From positions 1-64,000 of the IMG/VR virus record IMGVR_UViG_3300030329_002114: a stretch of DNA of 64,000 nt; one strand, 5' to 3'. The notes under the pieces were generated by a model that worked only from the letters and a program-made list of their open reading frames with translations, had not been told where the DNA came from and searched no databases. Positions within the stretch are counted from its first letter, which is position 1; each line of letters begins with the position of its first letter. Origin of the DNA: a virus. The position numbers and the translations under genes are program-made. This document shows positions 26,247 to 33,988 of this stretch, piece by piece.

Positions 26247-26397
26247 ATTAACTATGCGTACACGATTAGTGCTTTTCAGCCTAATCCACCACAACCTAAA
26301 TAAAGAAGTGTGCTTCCCAAAACTTCAGCAATTCGGACACTCAGTCACTTTATTTATCCACTAATCTGGTTTACCCAGCTCCCTCCGCATAGTTAAT
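26247..26397 (-). ncRNA. Candidate structured RNA with four nested stems
   Basis: Four nested stems close in order: a perfect 12-base stem (26247-26258 with 26386-26397), an 8-base stem GATTAGTG/CACTAATC (26264-26271 with 26359-26366), a 9-base stem TAAATAAAG/CTTTATTTA (26297-26305 with 26348-26356) and AGTGT/ACACT (26307-26311 with 26337-26341). GATTAG can also pair locally with CTAATC (26281-26286), giving an alternative fold. No ORF covers it. The - strand orientation would make it the leader of the ParB operon, but the strand is uncertain. Confidence 0.6.
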
Positions 26398-26421
26398 TAA
26401 TATTTGAAGTGTTTGAATTGT

Positions 26422-26498
26422 AGCGATATATGGGGTGTTTTAAGACCTTAATCGCTTTAATATGGAGATGTTTAGGGGCAACTGATACATTACCCCTA
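26422..26498 (-). terminator. Two small hairpins after the 56-aa gene, one terminator-like
   Basis: TAGGGG (26473-26478) pairs with CCCCTA (26493-26498), and AGCGAT (26422-26427) pairs with ATCGCT (26451-26456). They follow the leftward gene ending at 26504 and precede the structured RNA. The T runs are short, so termination efficiency is uncertain. Confidence 0.45.
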
Positions 26499-26503
26499 GT
26501 TTG

Positions 26504-26674
26504 TTATTTAACGCTTGTTAACGCCTTTTTTACAATCTGTTTTATATTAAGCAAACTGCATCCTAGATTCTGTTCAATCTTACTGTAATAAGCTTCAATA
26601 TTTCCCATATACCTATAAGTAATAGGATGGTCAGCTCGGTAATAAGTTTTACCTTTATATTTTAATTTATACAT
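26504..26674 (-). CDS. Small early protein, 56 aa
   Basis: The ATG overlaps the stop of the 177-aa gene (TAATG). The product starts MYKLKYKGKTYYRADHPITY and looks like a small beta-hairpin plus helix, with no known motif. The overlap and codon use resemble those of the neighbours. Confidence 0.6.
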   Translation of the reverse strand: MYKLKYKGKTYYRADHPITYRYMGNIEAYYSKIEQNLGCSLLNIKQIVKKALTSVK

Positions 26675-27207
26675 TAATATTCTTCTGAATTATAATCAAG
26701 CTCAGGCATTTCTCCACTTTTTATACCTTTATGTTTTTTTACTATTGATTTTATTACAACAGAAGGAACATAATGATAAACTTGTTCGTGTGTCCACTTG
26801 TCACTACTTCTTCTTGCTAACTCAGGTTCAATCATAGGGCTATCTGCATAAGGTATAAGTAATTCTTCTTTTTCATTTGGAAAACCTACTTCAACATATC
26901 TATACTTGGTAAATAAGCCATTTATTTTTGGATCACACGAGTGGCTAGCAGATGCTTGAACTGACACAGAAAAACCGTCATTAAAAACAACCTTTTTTCT
27001 TAAATCCTGTATTGGCGCTTTTAACCACCGATACTTTTTAATTACCTCATCTCTACTCATATACTCACTATTTCTTGAGTGAGGCATAAGAAAACCTTCA
27101 TCATTATACACTTTACCTATGTACCAGCCAGCATTTGATTCAATAGGAGTTAATTCCGATACGTTGTTAACAAATTTAATATCTTTAATGTCTTTTAATG
27201 TTTTCAT
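26674..27207 (-). CDS. Unidentified early protein, 177 aa
   Basis: A GGAGAG ribosome site precedes the ATG. The protein contains SASHSCDPKINGLFTKYRYVEVGFP and two Trp-rich segments; it is mixed alpha/beta and not recognised. It is the largest gene of a short leftward unit that also contains 54-aa and 56-aa products. Confidence 0.65.
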   Translation of the reverse strand: MKTLKDIKDIKFVNNVSELTPIESNAGWYIGKVYNDEGFLMPHSRNSEYMSRDEVIKKYRWLKAPIQDLRKKVVFNDGFSVSVQASASHSCDPKINGLFTKYRYVEVGFPNEKEELLIPYADSPMIEPELARRSSDKWTHEQVYHYVPSVVIKSIVKKHKGIKSGEMPELDYNSEEY

Positions 27208-27216
27208 TTACTCTCC

Positions 27217-27381
27217 TTAATAAGTTTTTATGTTGTATTTTAAATAATACCACATTCTTTTTAATTGATACCCTAGATAAGTTTCCTTATTCCTTAATGA
27301 ATGCCATTTATCTATTATTATAAATTCTTCTAGGTCTTTACCTTTAAGCTGAATTGTTGTAGTACTTTTGTTATCGTCCAT
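27217..27381 (-). CDS. Small early protein, 54 aa
   Basis: The ATG has an AAAAGGAT ribosome site, and the product begins MDDNKSTTTIQLKGKDLEEF, resembling the N-terminal strand and helix of ribbon-helix-helix regulators, with an aromatic and basic C-terminus. It is the first gene after the conserved 102-base element, so it is the most direct candidate for control by it. The DNA-binding role is tentative. Confidence 0.55.
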   Translation of the reverse strand: MDDNKSTTTIQLKGKDLEEFIIIDKWHSLRNKETYLGYQLKRMWYYLKYNIKTY

Positions 27382-27419
27382 TTTTTATCCTTTTTTTTGT
27401 TAATTATTGTAAATTTTTA

Positions 27420-27521
27420 GGGGCAAAGGCATAACTGCCAACCAACAACACAAAGATATTGTGTTAACTTTTATTTAGTGTCGTTGTTTTTTTCCTATTG
27501 ATTTTTATTTTTATGCCCCAA
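27420..27521. ncRNA. Conserved 102-base intergenic element, B copy
   Basis: About 97% identical (3 substitutions) to 59971-60072, although neighbouring proteins in the two modules are far more diverged. On the + strand GGGGCA at the start pairs with TGCCCC at the end. AACACAA/TTGTGTT form an inner hairpin, and CAACAACAC can instead pair with GTGTCGTTG, which is followed by TTTTTTT like a terminator. Both copies lie just upstream of leftward early genes. It could be a small RNA, a leader switch or a protein-binding site. Confidence 0.6.
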
Positions 27522-27524
27522 GTG

Positions 27525-27569
27525 TAAAATAGGGAGAGTGTAACTGAGATAACAGTCACAACTCCCCCT
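27525..27569 (-). terminator. Hairpin after the 49-aa gene
   Basis: GGGAG (27532-27536) pairs with CTCCC (27562-27566), with an inner stem of seven bases (one wobble) around a TTATCT loop. On the - strand it is followed by TATTTT. It lies between the 49-aa gene and the 102-base element and probably terminates leftward transcription. Confidence 0.55.
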
Positions 27570-27590
27570 AGGCAATGGAAAGTGCAGGTT

Positions 27591-27740
27591 TCACTTCCCA
27601 AAAACACGTTTCCTAGCCTCTGCCAAGGCTCTAAGAACATTCGGAAAGTTTTTCTTTGGTATTGAAACCACAGTTACATTTCCTGTTGGTAAAAAGTGAT
27701 GAAAAAGACTATTCTTCGATTGGTTTATTAAATAACGCAT
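27591..27740 (-). CDS. Small basic early protein, 49 aa
   Basis: From the ATG at 27740 (AAGGAACA upstream) the product is MRYLINQSKNSLFHHFLPTG followed by a strand and a basic helix ending in RKRVFGK. A longer frame starts at 27803 but crosses a structured intergenic element. The function is unknown. Confidence 0.5.
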   Translation of the reverse strand: MRYLINQSKNSLFHHFLPTGNVTVVSIPKKNFPNVLRALAEARKRVFGK

Positions 27741-27792
27741 TGTATGTGTTCCTTTTTGTTTTAAAAATTTTAAGTATTGTGCCATAAAATAA

Positions 27793-27912
27793 TGAGGGAG
27801 CAAGGATAGGAATCCAATTACAGGGTGTTTTCCCAGTTTATTGGAGCATCCCTATACATAGACAAGAGCTTACAGCTGTGTCTAGGCGGGCAGATGCGCA
27901 CCTACTCCCTCA
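27793..27912 (-). ncRNA. Candidate structured RNA/leader before the 49-aa gene
   Basis: TGAGGGAG (27793-27800) pairs perfectly with CTCCCTCA (27905-27912), enclosing about 100 bases. Inside is a hairpin TAGACA..AGCT..AGCT..TGTCTA (27859-27884). The interior has no convincing ORF. It resembles the long-span structures at 26247 and 59971 in size and position, directly before a small leftward gene. Confidence 0.5.
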
Positions 27913-27922
27913 AATTACTCGA

Positions 27923-28285
27923 TTAAGAATTTCTTTTATTTTCATCTATCATTTTAAGGGTATCACTCATCTTTTGTTCAATTTCGTCTATTACTCTATT
28001 TATCCGTTGTTGTGGATGTAAATGCTCAGTACCTGCATTTATATGTCTTTGACTCAATTTTAAAAGATGAAACATTTCAGGTGCAAAAGATATTAAAATA
28101 GCATTTGCCATACCTTCTTTTGCAACTTCAGAAAATTCATCTTTATCGTGAGGGGTATGAACAAGAGCAACTGTTTTTTCTCCTGTCCTTGTTCTGTTAG
28201 CTTTATTTATTTTTATATAACCAGCGTCAATAATATTGTTATAAAATTCTAAATCTATATACCAAGGCTCTTGATAATATTCCAT
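27923..28285 (-). CDS. Unidentified early protein, 120 aa
   Basis: The protein has a TRTGEKTVALVHTPHDKDEF segment and a helical C-terminal half with several His, with no known motif. A weak GGAGT ribosome site precedes the ATG. It lies between two terminators and may be transcribed alone. Confidence 0.6.
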   Translation of the reverse strand: MEYYQEPWYIDLEFYNNIIDAGYIKINKANRTRTGEKTVALVHTPHDKDEFSEVAKEGMANAILISFAPEMFHLLKLSQRHINAGTEHLHPQQRINRVIDEIEQKMSDTLKMIDENKRNS

Positions 28286-28351
28286 TCTTTACTCCTTATA
28301 TCCTTTTTTTATTGCTTTTTATTTAAAGCGATTTTTATTTGCAGGGATTAA

Positions 28352-28381
28352 AAAAGGGACAGTACAATGACTGCCCCTTTT
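28352..28381 (-). terminator. Strong intrinsic terminator after the 126-aa gene
   Basis: AAAAGGGACAGT (28352-28363) pairs with ACTGCCCCTTTT (28370-28381) with one mismatch and a six-base loop. On the - strand it is followed by TTTTTTAAT. It ends the transcript of the 28396-28776 gene. Confidence 0.8.
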
Positions 28382-28395
28382 CTGGGTTATGGAAC

Positions 28396-28776
28396 CTATC
28401 GTACCAGCTTAGCGATACGCTTGCTGAAAGCACCCAAAGACGGGTTACGAGGGGGTTCTTTGGTAAACCCGATTCTATAGCCAACGACCTCCTCACCAGA
28501 ACGCTTATCAACATAAGCTGACGGACTATCTTTGACCTCACCACGCCACTTAAGATTATCACGCAAGGTTTGCATCTGGGCAACGATAGCTGGAATCTCA
28601 GCTTTATCCTCATCACCGATGAATACTGAGATAGACCCAGCATTGTTAACGATGTTGGTAAGCTCCTCATCAGATAAATCCTCAATAGGCTTATCAGGAA
28701 TTACCTTTACCCAAGGTTCACTTTGGAGAGCATCATAGCGTGTAAAACGCATTGTTAGGTTAGTTACTAGACTCAT
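28396..28776 (-). CDS. Unidentified protein, 126 aa, first leftward gene next to the late region
   Basis: The protein contains KPIEDLSDEELTNIVNNAGS and a C-terminal YRIGFTKEPPRNPSLGAFSKR and appears mixed alpha/beta. Its DNA is visibly more GC-rich than its neighbours. It has its own terminator and is transcribed divergently from the late operon, a position where early-late regulators often lie. No family is recognised. Confidence 0.6.
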   Translation of the reverse strand: MSLVTNLTMRFTRYDALQSEPWVKVIPDKPIEDLSDEELTNIVNNAGSISVFIGDEDKAEIPAIVAQMQTLRDNLKWRGEVKDSPSAYVDKRSGEEVVGYRIGFTKEPPRNPSLGAFSKRIAKLVR

Positions 28777-28846
28777 TGTACATCCTTTTTGTTATGTTAA
28801 AGAAAATATTTCCTAGAAGAACTAGGGGACGCTCAACAAGGGCTGA

Positions 28847-28900
28847 GGTACAGGCTAGACACCTTTTCTCAACGAAAAGTATAGGGTATAGCCCTGTACC
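28847..28900 (+). promoter_or_regulatory. Inverted repeat in the divergent early/late gap
   Basis: GGTACAGGCTA (28847-28857) pairs with TAGCCCTGTACC (28889-28900) with one bulged base, and an inner CTTTT/AAAAG stem closes a small loop. It lies in the 226-base gap between the 126-aa gene and the first late gene. A second hairpin TGGGG/CCCCA (28960-28964 with 28975-28979) lies nearer the late gene, and the rest of the gap shows nothing else clear. It is a candidate late control or hairpin promoter site. Confidence 0.45.
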
Positions 28901-29002
28901 GAAGGGGGGTCGGGGTACTGTATATCTCCCACACACATTCTACACTAAATTTTTGAGATTGGGGCGTAGAGAATCCCCCATAGTCATCTATACTTTCAGT
29001 CT

Positions 29003-29200
29003 ATGAAAACTGATAAAATGGCTCCATTAGAGAAAATGAACCCTCAAACGGGTAAATTTGAGAAAGTATACGAATTAACAGAAGATGCCATACGGATATT
29101 GAACATATTTGATGCTGAACAGAGGATAATGGAGCGTATATTTCAGATACAGGATTGGAGATACGGACTTAAAGGAGTACAGCATATAGAATACGACTGA
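29003..29200 (+). CDS. First late gene, 65 aa
   Basis: The product is mostly helical (KMAPLEKMNPQTGKFEKVYE, then an amphipathic helix). A TATACT box lies 8 bases before the ATG and no ribosome site is seen. It is followed by the repeated CTGTATA sequence and the terminase genes. The function is unknown. Confidence 0.55.
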   Translation: MKTDKMAPLEKMNPQTGKFEKVYELTEDAIRILNIFDAEQRIMERIFQIQDWRYGLKGVQHIEYD

Positions 29201-29206
29201 ATGCAG

Positions 29207-29314
29207 GGATTACTATACTGTATAATATTATGCTGTATAATAGTCTGTATAGTTACTATACAGTAAAATATACTATTACAGTACAGTTGTCAAGTCAGTA
29301 TATATATTTATACT
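29207..29314 (+). promoter_or_regulatory. Repeated CTGTATA array with promoter-like boxes before terminase
   Basis: This 116-base gap is almost entirely A, T and short CTGTATA/ACTGTATAATA-type repeats in both orientations (for example ACTGTATAATAT, GCTGTATAATAG, TCTGTATAGTTA, CTATACAGTA). A TTGTCA box and TATACT box, 16 bases apart, end at the terminase small subunit start. It looks like a late promoter with several operator-like sites. No transcription evidence is available. Confidence 0.5.
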
Positions 29315-29316
29315 AG

Positions 29317-30093
29317 ATGGATTTTATAACTAGAAAATTTAAAAAGAATGAATACAGAAATGTCACTTACCCTGTGTACTCTAAAGAAGAAGCAAGTAAT
29401 AGAGAAATAGAGTATAAGTCTTGGAAGGAGTGCAAGGAGGGTGACTATGGTATTAGTGATGATGGATATATTGCTGAATGTATCTATCGAAAGCAGTATA
29501 AGGACGTAGATCAAGTTACATTTCCTTACGGGAGACAATGGGTGAATAAGTCCAGATTGGAGTATCTGCCTCATAGAAGTGCGGGGCAGTACTCTCAGGT
29601 AGGTGTTAGACCTTGGCACGAGCAAGAAGCTAAGAAAACTCGTACTAAGAATGTTGTAAAAGCTTATGCTGCAATGATGTTGGGTGGGAATAAGATAGAT
29701 TGGAACTTACTTGGTAAAATATACAGAAAAGATCAAGAAAGACCCGATTTAACTGCTCGCAGATTATTTAAAACAGAGAGGATTCAGAAAATGCTGGATG
29801 ATGAGATACAAAAAGCCTTAAAAGATAGAGATATTGCTCAAGGGGATGTCCTAGATATGCTATTAGGGGCTATAGAAATAGCTAAAGAGAACAAAGACCC
29901 TTCAAATATGTTAAGAGGTGCTGAACAATTTGTTAAAATACTTGATATGCTACCTAAAAAGAGTATGACTACGGATACAGTACAAATAGATATGTCCAAT
30001 ACCATACTGGATCAGATTGCAACAGAAGAAAAAAAGAGCCTAAAAATGTCTCAAAAGAAGGAACTTCCCTATGAAAAGCCACAAGAAGCTTAA
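29317..30093 (+). CDS. Terminase small subunit (probable)
   Basis: It lies directly before the terminase large subunit. The C-terminal 160 residues (VVKAYAAMMLGGNKIDWNLLGKIY, RRLFKTERIQKMLDDEIQKAL, then DVLDMLLGAIEIAKE) are helical and resemble phage small terminase subunits, with a repeated-helix DNA-binding part. The N-terminal 90 residues are an additional aromatic/basic segment. The start has no ribosome site and lies 2 bases after a TATACT box, so it may be leaderless or start elsewhere. It would recognise genomic DNA for packaging. Confidence 0.7.
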   Translation: MDFITRKFKKNEYRNVTYPVYSKEEASNREIEYKSWKECKEGDYGISDDGYIAECIYRKQYKDVDQVTFPYGRQWVNKSRLEYLPHRSAGQYSQVGVRPWHEQEAKKTRTKNVVKAYAAMMLGGNKIDWNLLGKIYRKDQERPDLTARRLFKTERIQKMLDDEIQKALKDRDIAQGDVLDMLLGAIEIAKENKDPSNMLRGAEQFVKILDMLPKKSMTTDTVQIDMSNTILDQIATEEKKSLKMSQKKELPYEKPQEA

Positions 30094-30235
30094 AAAGACT
30101 GTAATCATTAAGGCGAGTGACAAAAATAAAGAGAAATTATCTTCATTTATGAATGTGCTAAAGGCAGTAGCTGAAGATATGGGCTTAGAAGTCGCTGACG
30201 CTGATGTAAATACCCTAGTTGGCTCCGATTATTAG
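30071..30235 (+). CDS. Small protein between terminase genes, 54 aa
   Basis: The ATG lies within the end of the terminase small subunit gene and is preceded by GAAGGAAC. The stop overlaps the GTG start of the large subunit (TAGTG). The product is a basic N-terminus followed by an acidic helix ending VGSDY. Its function is unknown, and the tight overlaps support it. Confidence 0.6.
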   Translation: MKSHKKLKKTVIIKASDKNKEKLSSFMNVLKAVAEDMGLEVADADVNTLVGSDY

Positions 30236-31725
30236 TGTCTGATAAGAAAAGAATAGAAATAGCCTCTAAATTGAGGCACGATATGGTCTTATTTGGCAAA
30301 ATATGTATGTCAAATATGTTTGCGGTCAATTCTCCCAAGTTTCATTATGAGATTGCTGAACAGCTACTCAATCCCGATAAAAAACAAATCAATATTGTAG
30401 CACCCAGAGGACACGCTAAGTCTTCTATAGTAGGTGGTATATTCCCCTTACACCATTTAATGTATGGAGAAGGACAGAAATTGGTTGTATTGGTGTCTAG
30501 GACTCAAGATCATGCAGTTAAGCTCTTAGGTCTTCTAAAGGATACAATGGATTACTCTGAAGCGTTTCGCTCCATATTTGGCTACTGGGGGCAACATAGT
30601 GCTAGAAGCTGGTCTAAGTCCGAAATTGAATTAAAAGACGGTTCTATGGTTATCTGTAAGGGTACAGGGCAACAATTGAGAGGTATTAAGGTTGGGAATC
30701 AAAGACCTACACTAATTATAGTAGATGATCCTGAAGATGAAAATAATACCAAAACAGCTGAAGCTATGGAAAATAACCTGAGATGGCTTCTTCAAAGCGC
30801 AGTTCCCTCATTAGACCCTATGAAGGGTAGAATTGTCATAATTGGTACACCTCAGCATCAAAGATGTATGGTAGAAACCTTAAAAGGGATGCACGGATGG
30901 AAAAACTTAACCTTTAAGCCCGATTTCGATAAAAATATTGCTCTTTGGGAAGACTGGTGGAGCATTGAAAAGCTTCTTGAAAAGAAAAAAGAATTAGAAT
31001 CTATTAATAGGCTATCTGTATTCTATAGAGAATATGCTTGTGAAATTGTAGGGGATGAGGACCAACTTTTTAAAGCAGATGACTTTAGGTATTACGATGG
31101 TGACTTTATTCGTAAAAAAGGCAAGAGTTATTTAAGGATTACCTCGTTAGATGGTGAAAAATGCGATAAAATGGTTCCTGTAAATGTATTTACGGGGGTC
31201 GATCCCGCTTCAAGTGTAAAAAGAGGAGCAGATTATTCCGTTATTTACAATTTAGCAGTTGATGACGAAGATAATCGGTATTCCTTACCTTATTACAGAA
31301 AACACGCTACTCCACTTACTTTAGCAGAAGCAATTGTAAACAATTTTAGACGATACCGCTCTGAGAAAACAAGGATAGAGTCTGTAGGGTATCAGGAAAT
31401 GTTAAGAGAATATGTCTTAAAAAGATCTAGAGATGAAAATTTATTCATACCTGGGCTGAATATTAAAGAAAACCCTAGAACCTCTAAAAGCAACCGCCTA
31501 GAGTCTCTTCAGCCCATATTTGCTAACCATAAGATGTTTTTAAAGGAAGATCAGCAAGATTTGATCAATGAGTTGTTACTTTTCCCTAGAGGTAAGCACG
31601 ATGACCTTCTAGATGGTTTATTTTATGCTAATAAAGGTTCTTACATACCTCATCATAAGTATGAAGATGCTCCACTTGTAACCAAAGGCATACGAAATAT
31701 ATTTAGTGATTGGCAATTAGTTTAA
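30235..31725 (+). CDS. terL: Terminase large subunit (ATPase-nuclease)
   Basis: Starts with GTG overlapping the previous stop. The Walker A-like motif is APRGHAKSS (56-64), Walker B is LIIVDDPED (about 160-168), and the nuclease domain contains VFTGVDPASS with a catalytic Asp and KHDDLLDGLFYA near the C-terminus. Length (496) is normal. It cuts and pumps phage DNA into the capsid through the portal encoded 65 bases downstream. Confidence 0.92.
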   Translation: MSDKKRIEIASKLRHDMVLFGKICMSNMFAVNSPKFHYEIAEQLLNPDKKQINIVAPRGHAKSSIVGGIFPLHHLMYGEGQKLVVLVSRTQDHAVKLLGLLKDTMDYSEAFRSIFGYWGQHSARSWSKSEIELKDGSMVICKGTGQQLRGIKVGNQRPTLIIVDDPEDENNTKTAEAMENNLRWLLQSAVPSLDPMKGRIVIIGTPQHQRCMVETLKGMHGWKNLTFKPDFDKNIALWEDWWSIEKLLEKKKELESINRLSVFYREYACEIVGDEDQLFKADDFRYYDGDFIRKKGKSYLRITSLDGEKCDKMVPVNVFTGVDPASSVKRGADYSVIYNLAVDDEDNRYSLPYYRKHATPLTLAEAIVNNFRRYRSEKTRIESVGYQEMLREYVLKRSRDENLFIPGLNIKENPRTSKSNRLESLQPIFANHKMFLKEDQQDLINELLLFPRGKHDDLLDGLFYANKGSYIPHHKYEDAPLVTKGIRNIFSDWQLV

Positions 31726-31774
31726 AATAGGGCGTTGAGGATCGGAAATTATTCTCGATAATATTACCGCCGTA

Positions 31775-31787
31775 ATTACTTAGTAAT
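31775..31787 (+). promoter_or_regulatory. Palindrome immediately before the portal start
   Basis: ATTACT-T-AGTAAT is perfectly palindromic and ends 2 bases before the portal ATG, where a ribosome site would be expected but is absent. It could be an operator or an RNA hairpin controlling portal translation. Confidence 0.35.
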
Positions 31788-31789
31788 AT

Positions 31790-33964
31790 ATGGCACACGA
31801 GAGACACCCCGAAGTAACCAAGTCAGAAAAGTTGCTTGACAACTATCACGAAGGCAGAGCCATGTGGGCAACTCAAGCAATGGAAGATGATGAATTCCGT
31901 AATAATCAGCAATGGAAGAGTGAACATAAGAGAGTTTTAGCTGATCGTTCACAAGTCCCTATTGTTGATAATATAATATATCCCGCAGTAGAACAAGCCA
32001 AAGCACTTCTTACAGCTAATAAACCAAAATTTCAGTCTGCAGGCAGAGATGATTCCGACAATAAAGTTGGTCGTCTGTTTTCAGATATTATGGCATATAT
32101 ATGGGATATTTCTAATGGGAATGTTGAGTTAAAACAAGTTGTTGATGATTACTATGTAAAAGGTATGGGGGTCATGCAGACCTATGTAGATGGGATGGCT
32201 GATTTTGGTCGGGGTGAGATCAAGATAAAAAGCATCGATCCCCTTGACCTATATCTAGACCCAAATGCAAAAGACCCATTTGCTAGGGACTCAGCTTGTA
32301 TGATTGTTTCAAAGCGCATCACAGATGAGCAAATAAAAACAATGTATCCATCTATGGCAGATCAGTTGGATGATATGATGACATCATCTTCTAATAATAG
32401 ATACCCAAGCACAACAAGAGAAGGGTCAGAAGATCAAAAGATAGGACCAACTGAGGACGATGATGGATACTATCGCCATTATGAAGTCATAGATCGCTAT
32501 GAAAAAGTTAAACTTCCTTATTTCCACTTGTTAGATACTTTAACAGGTGAAGAGAATATAATGAATGAAGAAGGCTTTAGTGAATTTGCTCAAGAACCTG
32601 CAGTCTTTATGGAAAATGCTCAAGGGGTTCAACCCGTAACTGAGCAAAAAGCAGTTTCAGAATTGTTACAAATTTATGAGGCTACAGGTGGTGTTTATCA
32701 TATGATGCCTGATCCAGTTACAGGTCAGCCTTCTATAATGCCGGGCGAAGAACACGAGGGAGCTATACCGAATTCAACGACAAGAATTACCCCTGTAACA
32801 AAAAAAGAAATGATTGAAGAAGGTGTAATTGTTCTTAATCAGGTAATGACAGACAGAATTGAAAGGGTTCTTTCTGTTGGGGGAATCTTATTAGATCATA
32901 GCATTATGGATATTAACGAATATCCAATTGTGCCACTTATGAATAGGCACAACAGAAACCCATATCCAATGAGCGATGTGAGGTTTGTAAAGCCTATTCA
33001 AGAGTACATAAACAAATTAACATCTTTAATTATTGCTCACGCATCCAGTTCTACAAATACAAAGCTTCTGATTCCTAGAGGGTCAATGGACAGAAAGCAA
33101 TTAGAGCAAGAATGGTCAAGAGCGGGTACAGGGGTCATTGAATACGACCCTGAATTAGGACAGCCTATAGTAGCGGGTCCTATACCTCTCCCTAATGAGC
33201 TTTATAAAAATAAAGAAGATGCAAAGTCAAGCATTTATCATATTCTAGGGATTCATCCTTTATCACAAGGTGATCCAAGCGCTGCTCCACAAACATATAA
33301 AGGAACAGTAGCTATTGATGAGTATGCCCAACGCAGAATCAAGTCTAAGTTAGATGATATTGATGAGATGTTAAATCAGATCGGTAAAGTGGTGGTACAG
33401 ATGGTACAGCAGACATATACAGACGAAAAAATCGTTAGACTAATGAAGCCAGATGGTAGAACAAGTGTGGCAGTTCTAAATAGACCAGTATACGATGATT
33501 TTACTGGTGAGATTGTAGGTCGTGTCAATGATGTCACTATAGGTAAGTACGATCTAATTGTGGTAAGTGGTTCTACGCTACCATCTAATCGTTGGGCAAG
33601 ATTTGATTACTATATGCAACTATATCAAGCAGGTATTATAGACCAAGTTGAAATATTAGAACAAACTGAAGTTGCAGACACGGAAGGCGTACTTGAAAGA
33701 ACATCTATTATCCAGCAACAGCAGTCAATGATTCAGCAACTTCAAGAAGAATTAAAGAAGATTAAAGGCGATCTTCAAACGACAGAACGTGAAAGTGTTC
33801 ACGACAAGAAACGTGTCGAAATAGAAAAATTTAAACGTCAGTTAGGTAGAGCTAGTGACAAAACAGCTAAAGCAGTTGAATTGTATGAGGCTCGATTGAA
33901 TGACCTACTGAAAACGGAACGGGAAGAAGAAGCAGAAACTCAAACCCCGGTTGCTGTCGGATAG
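31790..33964 (+). CDS. Portal protein
   Basis: At 724 residues it has the size of podovirus portals and lies between terminase and the scaffold and capsid genes. The N-terminal part (FRNNQQWKSEHKRVLADRSQ, VDNIIYPAVEQAKALLTANKP) is the typical wing start, and a central segment PIVPLMNRHNRNPYPMSDVRFVKPIQEYINKLTS matches portal proteins. The C-terminal 80 residues are a Gln/Lys/Glu-rich coiled coil, resembling a barrel extension. It forms the ring through which DNA enters and leaves. Confidence 0.85.
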   Translation: MAHERHPEVTKSEKLLDNYHEGRAMWATQAMEDDEFRNNQQWKSEHKRVLADRSQVPIVDNIIYPAVEQAKALLTANKPKFQSAGRDDSDNKVGRLFSDIMAYIWDISNGNVELKQVVDDYYVKGMGVMQTYVDGMADFGRGEIKIKSIDPLDLYLDPNAKDPFARDSACMIVSKRITDEQIKTMYPSMADQLDDMMTSSSNNRYPSTTREGSEDQKIGPTEDDDGYYRHYEVIDRYEKVKLPYFHLLDTLTGEENIMNEEGFSEFAQEPAVFMENAQGVQPVTEQKAVSELLQIYEATGGVYHMMPDPVTGQPSIMPGEEHEGAIPNSTTRITPVTKKEMIEEGVIVLNQVMTDRIERVLSVGGILLDHSIMDINEYPIVPLMNRHNRNPYPMSDVRFVKPIQEYINKLTSLIIAHASSSTNTKLLIPRGSMDRKQLEQEWSRAGTGVIEYDPELGQPIVAGPIPLPNELYKNKEDAKSSIYHILGIHPLSQGDPSAAPQTYKGTVAIDEYAQRRIKSKLDDIDEMLNQIGKVVVQMVQQTYTDEKIVRLMKPDGRTSVAVLNRPVYDDFTGEIVGRVNDVTIGKYDLIVVSGSTLPSNRWARFDYYMQLYQAGIIDQVEILEQTEVADTEGVLERTSIIQQQQSMIQQLQEELKKIKGDLQTTERESVHDKKRVEIEKFKRQLGRASDKTAKAVELYEARLNDLLKTEREEEAETQTPVAVG

Positions 33965-33988
33965 ACAAATCGGAAGGAGAAGATGATA

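Noticed and set aside
28776-29006. Open frame of 76 codons on the + strand before the late genes
   Set aside because: It covers the inverted repeat and promoter-like gap, has no ribosome site, and its basic low-quality translation looks non-coding.
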